Below, piece after piece: positions 33,913-43,985 of a stretch of 64,000 nt of DNA. Made by a program: the position numbers and the translations under genes. Each line of letters begins with the position of its first letter. The stretch's first letter is position 1. The notes under the pieces are model-generated. The model saw nothing but the letters and a program-made list of their open reading frames with translations. It had not been told where the DNA came from and did no database searches. Source of the DNA: Cryptomeria japonica (taxonomy: Eukaryota; Streptophyta; Pinopsida; Cupressales; Cupressaceae). The stretch spans positions 160,564,971 through 160,628,970 of the forward strand of contig NC_081411.1 in assembly GCF_030272615.1 (NCBI RefSeq). Reading direction: 5' to 3'.

Positions 33913-35074
33913 AGTTTTTTCCCATTTTGTCACCTAAGTCATTTCTGACTCCTATTTCTCATCCCAATTGATGGAATTTGTCCTTCTGATGATCTTCGAG
34001 ATACTAATGATTAATGTTGAAACGTCTGAGCTCTCTCCCAACAAATCAACAGAGAAAAGAATGTGTTGATGAGATTGCTGATATGGTGCCAGACAAATCC
34101 AAAATGGAAGTTGCTTTGGCTCAGTTTGAAGAATTTCAGAAATCCAATGAGGAGGAGAAAGATGAATAAAGTGTCCCCTTTTTGACACTTTCTTTTCATG
34201 TAGTTGCATTGTTAGATGCTGCAAGTTTTCTTGCAGCTACATATTTTCTTTCTGTTGTAGTTGTAGTCAAGTGGGACTATGCAGTTGAATTAGTCAATTG
34301 TGCCCACATTTTTCTCCATTCTTTTCCTATTTAAGGAGGACCCCATTTGTAAATATTTTATCTTTTTCAAGCTAAGCAAACTCTGCAAATTTTTTGCCTC
34401 AAAGAAGACTTTGTGCTTTTGTAGTGATAATTTCATCAAGCAAATAAAGAAAGCATTTTGTTGATCTCAAATGTATCAATAAGAGTGTTTATGTGAGTTA
34501 ATGTTCTTATGTTCATTTCTTACATATATTCTTTACTTCTTTGATATTGGAGAGATTGCTATGTGAGTTAGAGAGCTCTTGAATTGTGTGAGTAGACTGT
34601 GTTCTTCTAACATATTTGGGAAATATTTTGGTAATTGAGTAATTAGTAGTAAACTTTGTATTGATGTCGTTACTTGTAGTTTGAAGGATTAGGAATTCAC
34701 ACTTGAAGACTTTAAGCTACGAGTTAAATTTCTAATTATTTGTAATAATCAGTTTGAGAGAGTATTACCTTCAAGGAAGACTTTGTCCTACTTGATAGTA
34801 AGTTTAGCGTAGATTGTTAGATTCATTATTCTTTTCTTTAAGTATCTGAAGAGATAGAGAAATTTTAACAAGGTAGAGGGAAAATACATAAACTCTGAAA
34901 AAAGAGATTTATATGCCCAATATCAACTCATAGATTTTGATTTCTTGTTAATTAGAGAAGAAATTTCAAAGGGAACCTCCACTTGATGAGAGAAGAGATT
35001 AACTTCTCAACATAGTTGTGTGTGAATTATATATTTTGTCATTGATACGTTGGTGACAAAATATTCACCCAACA

Positions 35075-35079
35075 GATAG
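35075..35079. repeat. S7 target-site duplication, right copy (GATAG)
   Basis: Matches 32992-32996. E5 LTR sequence resumes. Confidence 0.9.
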
Positions 35080-35122
35080 AACAATGATTCACCCCCCCTC
35101 TCAGTGTTCTTGGATACTAGCA
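35080..35122 (+). repeat. E5 5' LTR, terminal part
   Basis: aacaatgattcacccccc...ctagca corresponds to 59619-59669 of the 3' LTR. It ends in CA two bases before the primer site. Confidence 0.8.
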
Positions 35123-35124
35123 AT

Positions 35125-35137
35125 TGGTATCAGAGCC
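35125..35137 (+). other. E5 primer-binding site (initiator tRNA-Met)
   Basis: tggtatcagagcc is the canonical plant initiator-Met primer site, typical of copia-type elements. Confidence 0.92.
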
Positions 35138-35190
35138 TAGTTCCTTGAAAGAAGTTTAACCACTTAAGGAAGATCCAGAACTTGGAATCA

Positions 35191-36411
35191 ATGGAAACTG
35201 GTTTGCAGCAACAACTTCAACTTGCTCTTGAGGATCTTGATAATGAGCAGGTGGAAAACTGGTAAAATAAAGAATGAATTGATGTAAGCCAGAGAACACA
35301 TCATTTCATTACAAGGAAAGCTTTCAGCTATTCAAGCTAAGAAGAAGGAACTATGTGGTCAACTACAAAATCAGAGTAGTGATGAGGAAGATGCTTTGAA
35401 AGATCAATGTCAGAAACTCACTCAAGAGAATACTACCTTGAAAAATGAGATGTAAACTCTGTGGTCAACTACAAAATTAGAGTAGTGATGAGGAAGATGC
35501 TTTGAAATATCAATGTCAGAAACTCACTTAGGAGAATACTATCTTGAAAAATGATATGCAAACCCTAACCATGAGAATATGCAAGGAGATTGAAGACGGG
35601 AAGAAGAATGAAGAAAACCCAACTCAAGCATTGAAGGACAGATCAGATGAATGCAATAGACTAACACATGAGAATGACATGTTGACACTTGAGTTGATTC
35701 AGTCCTGGAATAATGAACAGGAACTTGAAAGACAGATCATAATCATGAGAGATGATTTAGCCACTAAAAATGAATACAAAGACAAATTCAAAGCCATCTC
35801 TACTAGAATTGATGAATTGCTGCAGAGCTAGAGAGATGTTAATGACAAGAAAGGTCTTGGATGTGAAGAAGAAGAAAGCTCTGGTACTGCACAACAAGAT
35901 CAATCATTCGGTCAGAAGAAGAATCATGCCAACAACTGGAACCAGAAATCATCGGTATGACAACCTAATGCTCACAAGTTCAATGGTACATGCTTTGTTT
36001 GCAATAAATACGGCCATAGAGCAAGTCAGTGTAGAAATAGGAATAATCATAATAATGCATCATTCACCAATCTTGGAAATGCTAGATGTGATGCCTATGG
36101 TAGATTTGGTCATACTGCTAACCAATGCAAATCAAAAGGAAATCAAGGAAATCAAGGGTATAACAAAGTAATTCAGAAAAACAATATTGTTTGTTATGCA
36201 TGCAACAAGATTGGACATATTGGTAAGTACTACAAGAGTAAGAACCCACCAATAGCTAATGGAAACGAAAATGAGAAAGGAAAGGAAAAGGTTGAAAATA
36301 TCAGAAAACAACATGACAGAAGATGGGTTAGGAAGTCAGATACTCCATTGACAGAACAACCAGTAGAGCCATCAAGTCCTGCACCGGAAGTAGGAACTTC
36401 ATCCGGTAACT
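35191..36411 (+). pseudogene. E5 ORF-A: coiled-coil protein with three zinc knuckles (gag-like)
   Basis: Starts at ATG 35191 (METGLQQQLQLALEDLDNEQ). It continues as a Glu/Lys/Leu-rich coiled coil to about 35830, then has three zinc knuckles: CFVCNKYGHRASQC (intact), CDAYGRFGHTANQC (second Cys replaced by Tyr) and CYACNKIGHIGKYYK (last Cys lost). It ends at TAA near 36409. There is no recognisable capsid (UBN2) segment. Breaks: a frameshift near 35260, a 106-bp tandem duplication and several stops. E6 has the same ORF at 60730-61820. A gag-like RNA-binding role is inferred from the knuckles. Confidence 0.75.
35351..35562 (+). repeat. 106-bp tandem duplication inside E5 ORF-A
   Basis: gtggtcaactac... 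recurs 106 bp later with a few differences. 106 is not a multiple of three, so it shifts the frame. E6 lacks it at the equivalent place. Confidence 0.9.
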
Positions 36412-36789
36412 AAGGAAATCTACCTTAAGGGTAGGCAAATCATTGAAGATCATGCAAACACCTTGGATTAGATCTGTAGTCAGGGAATTCTGATTGTAGA
36501 TGGATACTCAGGTGAATTCAATCATTTACCGGAATCTACTTGTAGATTATGTGATCTGATCAATTTCTCCGGTAGCATTTATGACAGTGGAAAATTATGG
36601 TTAATGGTGATAAAAAGGGAAAAAGTTAAGTCATTTATTCACACAATGATTGAACATTCTGTAGAGCGATTTCTAGAGCATTTCAAGAGCCTTAAGGCAA
36701 TTTGTCTAAGCATCTACATTCAAAGAGCATTTCATCATCCAACAAGATCTTGAGATATTAATTGTTTGTAGAAACTCTCGATATTTATC
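36412..36789 (+). other. E5 spacer between ORF-A and ORF-X
   Basis: No open frame supported. It lies in the same position as the spacer of E6 (60240-60730). It may contain the splice or reinitiation signals needed for ORF-X; none is obvious. Confidence 0.5.
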
Positions 36790-39700
36790 ATGGCTTCATC
36801 ATTGAATGTTGATACTCCTTTGGTGGTAGAAATTAAGAACTACCCCCATCTAGAATTTAAGAAGCATCCTTTCAAATCTATTTTGGATGATCCTTTGGGA
36901 GCATTTTCAAGTGATTGCCATGGTGTTCTTCACACCGAGTACATTAGGGCATATATCCACTGCGATATCAAGGAGATCGGGAGCTACAAGATGTCTTGTG
37001 TTTTTACTGAAAATATGATCACCGACAATCAATTGAAGCCCAACTATGCACATTTACAAAGGAAGGGTTTTACCTAGTTTATGGATTTTTTAATTTTTGA
37101 TGAAGATGAATGGGTCAAATATATTCTTAGCCACATTCATGGGGAATTCATTTGGTTGGACTGTCCATATAAAATTGCTGAAGAATTCATCAAGCATATC
37201 ACATGGCTTCATAAGTTTGGAGGTTTTCCAGGGCCTAGGTCAAAACTTTCTAACCCAAAAATCTGAAACTCATTAGTGCCACCTTCGATGGTAGATAAAT
37301 GAGAGTTGATGATATAAGAGACATTGATGTAAAAATTTACAGTAATGGTGATTGGTTAAAAATTTTATCAGTCTAACTGGCTAAACTCTATCTCCAAAAC
37401 CGCCATACTCATTGCACATCAGATGATCAAGGAGGATGCACACTATTATCTGTGCAGTGTAATGCTGAAGGAGTTAATGACCAATCTTTAGAAGATAAAG
37501 CAAGACAAGAAAAATACATTCCAGTATGGATCTTTTATCATATGCTTGTCATTTTACTTTTCGAACATGGTTCTCAGTTATGGTAAAATACAATGGGTTT
37601 TTGATAGAACAGTAGCTACCCAAATAGAAAAAATATTAGATGGGCAAGGTGATAAACAACAAAAGGCTAATCTATGGGCCTTCTTTAAAACTTTCCAAGA
37701 AGAAATGAAAATTAGAGCTAGAATTACAAAAGAAATTGTAGAAAAATATAAAGAAACTATTTGTTTTATGGTTGATAAAGATGAATGTATGATGGAGGCA
37801 GTCCAACCTAGAATACCCTGGATCATGTCGATGGGATATGAAGTGGATGAAGCCACAATGGATGCTTATGCACAACATTTATTGAAAGCTTAAAAAAGAA
37901 GAAAAATTTGACACAGCTCAAGAAAGAGGTTTAAAGCTTCATCAGGAACAAGTTGCACCCACCATAAAAAAGAAAATGACAAGGGTTGTAGCTGAGTCAT
38001 TAATCAATGAGGGCTATGATGGGGCTTAAATTGAACAAAAGGTTAAAATAATTGAAGCTCAGAGAAAGGGAGAAATGAAGTGGAAGAGGAAGGAGGAAAG
38101 AGAAGTGAAGAAAGCAGCTCAGGCCACTCCTAATATGGTCCCGGTTACATCTGAGACATCCAAACAACCAAAAGCACCATTCAGCGAGCCTGCTACCCCC
38201 AAGCTGAAGGAATTAGTAAAAAGAAAACCAAAACTGGCTAGGAAATACATGGTTGTATCTTTAGAGGAGACTAAATCTGATGAAGAGATCAAACAAGCTC
38301 CACAGAAGATAGGTGTTTTTGCTAGGGTTGTGAGAGAAAAGAAGGAAGAGTAGAAGAAATAACCTAAGAAAGAGCCTCCCTGGAAGACTCCCAAAATCAT
38401 AATTGTACATAAGAGAAAGCCTAAGGTAGATTAGCAATATAATCCGAAAGCAAAGAGAAGAACTAGTAAGAAGAAATTAGGTGCTCAAGACATTATTGAC
38501 TAGATCATTAATGATGGTAATTTGGATAACATTTCTACATTCTTTGATGTTTTTGATGATAAAGACAAGAAGAAATTAGAGCATGCAACATTTTAATATC
38601 TCGATTCTTTTAGTAGTACTTTGATTGAGTTAGAGAAAATTTTGCCTAAGGAGTTGTATGATAAGTTAGAGGTCAGAAAATTACATGCACAAAATTTGGA
38701 CCAACAAATAAAGGAAATGAAATTGGTCAATCTATGTCTATCAATAACTCCACCAGAGATTGCAGATTTAATTAGTAAGATAGGTTCAACTTAATTCAAT
38801 CCTAAACACCAGATTAAAACTTGATGTTAGAAAAAATTGAAGAAATATGGAAGGAGACCATTGACATAAGGGTCAGAATTCTTTTAAGTCTTGGTTTTGA
38901 GTTGAGTCCCAGTTTTGTAAAATCATAGAATATACAATTACCAAGGGACAACGAACTGGTAAAATTAGATGAGAATAATGTAAATACAGATCCACTAGTT
39001 AGCACTCCACCAATTACTACACAATCAGCTAGCGAGTCCCATTTTGGTACTGAGGATACTTAAAATCCTCTATAATCCCATGTACAAGATGTAGACATAG
39101 AGGTTGAGAAGGATAAGGATATTGAGGATAAGGCCTCAGATGATGCAACAAAATGAGTGAGGCACCAAGTAGAAAAGCCACCGGTGCACAGGTGGTAAAG
39201 GCTACAAAGGATAAGTCACTAGCTGACACAGGTAATTAGACAATGATAGACATCCCGTCTAGTTTGGAAATTGACACATAATCCTTAGCCAAAAGGAAAA
39301 TGCCACAATTTTCTATTAGTTTTGACAAGCCTTATCATATGATGTCACTAACAAAGAAAATTTTGGCCATTTTAGCACTCCAGACATAAGCTACTCAAGA
39401 ATTGACTAATTAAGAGTCTAAAGATAGTCAATTGATTTAGAACACTTTTGAGGTTTTGAACCGGTTAGTACCGGATTTCCAAGGAAAAGAAAATGCAAGC
39501 TCATCAGGTAAATTGTAGGAGATTATTGAATTCATTCCTAAGCAATATGATTCTTTGGTTAAAATTTCTGTAACTGAGGCTAAGAATAAATTTGTTGAGG
39601 CCCAGAAGCAAACATTTTTACAGATGGTTGCATCTAAGAATGCTAAGCTTCAAATTTGTTTATAGTCCATTGATGCAGCATTAGTAGAAGCAAGAAAGGT

Positions 39701-40133
39701 GTATAAGTCTTGACTAGATTTTTCTAAGCTTACAGCTTCTATAGACAAGCAAATTTTGGATTGTAAATATAACTTGATTCAAATCTTTAATTATTATAAT
39801 TTGGTAGTAAACGTAACAAGTTCTTTTGATGGTCCTCCAATTTTGGCAGTTATGGATCAAATTTTGAGGTTAGAGAAGGAAAGGGACAAGACAATAAGGA
39901 GAGCTACAAAGCTCAGGAATTTTATTGGCCCCCAGCTTGACAACCCGCTATTTCATAAAATAGAGTGTATATATATCATGCAACAAGATGATCCCATAGA
40001 ATCTGAGGAAATTGAGTGTAATGTCAGTCTCTTGAATGGATTAACCTCCATTCTTGATTCTCTTAAGCAAGGTTGGGACACATACTTTTCATTTTTGAAG
40101 ACTTTATATGCTGACATTTTCAAGCATGTATAG
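36790..40133 (+). pseudogene. E5 ORF-X: about 1100-codon unrecognised protein in place of pol
   Basis: Starts at ATG 36790 (MASSLNVDTPLVVEIKNYPH). Readable blocks: 36790-37266 (with FDEDEWVKYILSHIHGEFIW), 37546-37893 (with RITKEIVEKYKETICFMVD and PRIPWIMSMGYEVDE), a Lys/Glu-rich region at 37895-38350, and a C-terminal stretch at 39756-40133. Frame changes occur near 37893 and before 39756, and many single TAG/TAA codons interrupt. No RT, RNase H, integrase or protease motif was found. E6 encodes the N-terminal part on the minus strand (for example HEKLIWLDKPHKI). No function can be assigned; an element-borne accessory or structural protein is possible. Confidence 0.65.
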
Positions 40134-40301
40134 GAACTAATATGTATATATATGTACATCATTTTTGGTGGGCACCCCGCTTTTTCATTGATGTCAAAGG
40201 GGAGGAGTACAATGAAAACAAATGTACAGGTCAGGGGTAGCAGACTCAGAGATGATATCATTTTTCATATGAGTGTTGCCATCAATGCCAAAGGGGGAGA
40301 T
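40134..40301 (+). other. E5 3' untranslated region and polypurine tract
   Basis: Ends in aaagggggagat (40290-40301) directly before the LTR start TGTTGGCAATTG. This form of tract is usual for copia-type elements. Confidence 0.85.
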
Positions 40302-41038
40302 TGTTGGCAATTGACACTCATCTGATAAGGTGAATTGCATTTAGGGTTGTCATTGATGGTAACTCATCTTCAAGTGTTGGTATTTCTCATCCGGATTCAT
40401 TGTCTTATCATTTTGTATTGATTGGGTCAACTCGTATACACACTTTGCTTTATTCTTGTTAACCGGTTAGTCTTGGTATCGATAACATATATTTTTGACT
40501 CGGTTAAGGTATCTTTGGGACCCCGGTAAAATCACTTGTGGAATTTATGGTAGCATGTTAACCGACATCAAACATGATCATTAGGATAATGCATATCATA
40601 TGTTATGATCTGGTAGTCGACATATTTATTTTCTTCATTGAGGTCGACATATTGAACAAATTAAAAGGGTATTTAAGGGAGAACGCTTAGCAATGTATGT
40701 GATGATTGTGGTTATGAGATTTTGGATGTGAATCAGTTAGAGATTGATGGTATGTGATTTGGTTAGTGAGTGGAAAATTTTCTGCGTAGATTCATGTGTA
40801 TAGCCCCAACCGGTAGCATAATAGAGTATCAGAAAACCAATTCAGAGGAGGTTGACAGAGCTTAAACCAAAACTCATCCAACATGGTCAGATGCATTCTA
40901 TAAGTTAATTTCTCTATGAAATCATTGTGTAATGATGTGTAAGTCAGTGAGACTTCTATTTGAGCAGTGAGCTCTAGGAGGTGCACCTGATTGCATGTGC
41001 AATCCCCTCTATGTAATATTTGTATACCTTGATCAATT
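40302..41038 (+). repeat. E5 3' LTR, first part
   Basis: Starts TGTTGGCAATTGACACTC after the polypurine tract. Interrupted at 41038 by E4; the rest is 59442-59669, so the LTR is about 965 bp. Confidence 0.85.
41034..41038. repeat. E4 target-site duplication, left copy (CAATT)
   Basis: Compares with caagt at 59437-59441, one mismatch. Confidence 0.75.
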
Positions 41039-42522
41039 TGTATGTGGGAAAAGTGGGGTTATGAAACTCAAAATGTAAAAAATGATGTTCAAAGGGGCTA
41101 GTCCACACACCCACAGGACTTCTTGGTGCAAGTTATGGTGTCATGAGGAATGAATCAACTTCCCAAGGTAGGTTCCATGGTTCTCTATCTCACAAGGTCC
41201 CTCAAGCCAATGCCTTTGCTCTCAGATCACTGAGCAAAGTGACTTAGGGATGACTAATGCAAGAATGAGGGATTATTTAGATTGATTTTAACATGAAATG
41301 CATCCTATTTATGCATGATTCTATGAATGAGTTAAATTAGTTTATAAGATGACAAGATTAGTAGCAATGCTATCCTAACATGCTATACTAGTTGATGATT
41401 TAAACTAATGATAATAGAAATACTCTAAAATGCTTATTAGACTAATTCCTATTATAAAGAGAGGATAGATGTATTGATAAAATTGAACATAAGTGAGATA
41501 CTAAAAGCTTGGGTGATCCTTGAAATGGAGGAATGAGAGCTCTATTTATAGGGAAAATAGGGCAATGGAAGGTCAGGATTGAAAGAGTTAATCAAGGGTT
41601 AGGATTGAAAGTTATCAATCCATGTTTGCAATTCTCACCAATGAAATGGTGACAATTGTCAACATAAGGCTGGTTGAGAGGAGGTGTAAGAAGCATTAAA
41701 TGTTTGAGAAGACCTCATGGTTACCCTAGGACGTAAGGGTTAAGGTTAGGTTAGGGTTATCCAATGGATAAAGCTTTTACCCAAAGGATAAACTCTTGTG
41801 CAAAGGTTAAAGGGATAACTATGGTCAAAGCAATGAATGCTTGATGAGACCCATAGGTTAGAAGAAGGTTAAGTTAGGCAAAAAGTCTCTAACCATGCCA
41901 CTAAGGGTTAGTTAACCTTTAATGGTTTGAAGACTTTGGGGACAAATTTGTAAGAGTCCTTCCAAATCTGGGGGGATTCAACAAGTTATCTTGTTGAATG
42001 GATAAAGGATTTAATGTTTTTAGAAGACTTTACTCCAAATTTGAGAAGTGACTTCCTCAAATTTAGGGAAAAGGGATAAATGAAGGGTCTAGATTAATTG
42101 ATTAATATTAGAGGGATTCTAGAAGAGTCTAGAAACAGGGTTAGGAGACAAGTGGGAGATGTAGGAAAATGCAAGTGGGTGAGGGATTATAGGATTTATT
42201 TGAAATAAATAACTTTATTTCAATTTGGTTGCAAGTTAAGGTTTTAAATAAATTAAATTTATTTAAGCGGGATGAACTATTTAATTAAATGTAAATTTAA
42301 TTAAAAGTAGATAGAGGGAAAATTAATTAAATAAAATGATTTATTCAATTAAATGGTAGAAAGGGGTTAAATAAATTTAAATAAATAAATTGAATAATTT
42401 ATTTAATTAAATAGAAGAATGTAGGTGATTTAATTAAATTAGATTTAACTAAAATAGAGGAATGAGAATAAAATGAACATTAAATATTCATTTAGGAATA
42501 TGGTCATTTTTATACGTCTACA
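41039..42522 (-). repeat. E4 3' LTR
   Basis: 1484 bp, a few percent different from 57954-59436. The TATA box on the minus strand (TATAAATAG) is at plus 41542-41550. Confidence 0.96.
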
Positions 42523-42536
42523 TTTTGCCCTTCTTT
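42523..42536 (-). other. E4 polypurine tract
   Basis: Minus strand AAAGAAGGGCAAAA directly before the LTR start TGTAGACG. Confidence 0.85.
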
Positions 42537-42946
42537 GAAGTGATGTGTGTGCACATGTTGATTCAAAGAAAATGATGCATTGTCTGATTTTTTATTATGA
42601 TCAGTGTGATGTTGTGTCGAGATATTTATGTTGTGCCCCAAATTTGATAAATATTGCTGATAATGCCCCCTCGGGAGATGAATCAAAATTGTGAAAATTT
42701 GATTTGATTTTGATAAATTTGATAATTTTAAGTGCACTGTAAAATTTTGGCTATGATGAATGCGTTTATTTGATTCATCTCCTAATAATGATGTTTGTTA
42801 GGGCCAGACGAGAGACCACGAGCAATTTACGCATTCCTCCATGTAACCCTAATTTTGATTTTCTCTATAAAAGGTAAAAGTGATTTCTTTTTGTCTCATT
42901 TGTGCTTGTTGACTTTGGAGAAAGTGACACTTGGAGAAAAGTCAAA
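42537..42946 (+). promoter_or_regulatory. Promoter region of the E4 antisense PMD gene, strong TATA box
   Basis: CTATAAAAGG with TATAAAAG at 42866-42873 lies 81 bp before the ATG at 42947. The block at about 42660-42690 resembles 790-810 in E1. This is the best of the three antisense promoters. Confidence 0.6.
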
Positions 42947-43089
42947 ATGTCGGCTCCCTACTCTTCACATCGATTTGAGCATGTTCGGAGGTATCAGAGG
43001 CCCACCACGTATGGACCACCGATAAGTCAACCTTTTTGACCCCTTTTGGATTTTCATTTTGTCATTTTTGATCATGTTTTTGAGTTTTG

Positions 43090-43560
43090 CCACGGGAATT
43101 TAACGTTTTAGCATGTCAGGGGTGAACCGTAGCACATACAATAGGTTGTGTAGCACGTAGGGTTTAAGAAAATAGGGTAGTGTTCGGGTAGATTAGGATA
43201 GCGCAACAGTAGGTTAGGGTAGCGCTTAGGGTTAAATTAGCATAGCGGGAGCATAGGAGGATACAGGTAGTGCGTAGGAAAGACCTAGCACATAGGGTTA
43301 GGATGGGCTCGCGTGGGTAGTGTAGGGTAGCACATAGGTATGACCTAGCACATAGGGTTGGGTGTGTGGTGCAAAGATCAAGTAGGATAGTGCATAGTAT
43401 AGAAGTAATGCATAGAGGAGGTTAGGTGGCACGTAGATAGGATAGGGTAGCACATAGGTGTAGGCTAGCGCATAGGGTCAAGTTTGTAGTGCATTAATAA
43501 TACAAAGTAGTGCATAGGTATAGGTTAGCGCGTAGATAAAATAGTTTAGTGCATAAGCAG
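43090..43560 (+). repeat. E4 intron array of TAGCGCATAGG-type units
   Basis: About twenty degenerate units (gtagcacatagg, tagcgcgtag, tagcgcttagg) lie within the predicted antisense intron. Complementary-sense units (ctatgcgctaa) are in the leader at 55735-56100. Confidence 0.88.
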
Positions 43561-43810
43561 AAAATTTGGGTAAAGTAGGATTATGGATGAAGAAAAATAG
43601 GTAGGTTTTTGCCAATTTTGTCGGGATGGGTGTGAATGTCAGTTTGCAAGTTTGCTATCATTGTATTGATAAGTTGTCCAATATGAGTTTTGATATAACT
43701 TGATTTGTTTTGCAATGTTTCAAGTTGATTGTGATTGGATGTTGATTTGATATGGAGGTTTTGATATGAACTTGATTTGATATGCATTGTTTTAAGTTGA
43801 TCAATATGTT

Positions 43811-43985
43811 GAACTTGAGTTGTGTTACAAGCTAATATGGTTGTGGAGCTTGAGTTGTTTTTACAAGCTGATATGAATGTGGAACTTGAGTTGTGTTACA
43901 AGTTGATATGATTGTGAAACTTGAGTTGTGTTACAAGTTGATTTTATTGTGAAACTTGAGTTGTGTTACAAGTTGATATGAATGT
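43811..43985 (+). repeat. 35-bp tandem repeat in the E4 antisense intron
   Basis: Five units starting cttgagttgtgttacaag at 43814, 43849, 43885, 43920 and 43955, period 35-36 bp, just before the acceptor. Confidence 0.9.

Larger units (their letters stand above)
32997..35074 (+). mobile_element. S7: solo LTR in the E5 5' LTR
   Basis: 2078 bp starting TGTTGTCCTC and ending CACCCAACA, flanked by GATAG on both sides. It has no internal region, primer site or second LTR, so it is a recombination remnant. A TATA-like tatttaagg near 34329 and an aataaag near 34443 give a plausible transcription start and poly(A) signal on the plus strand. It holds two striking palindrome arrays (33174-33912). Open frames inside (for example 33493-33858) are repeat-derived. 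Confidence 0.88.
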
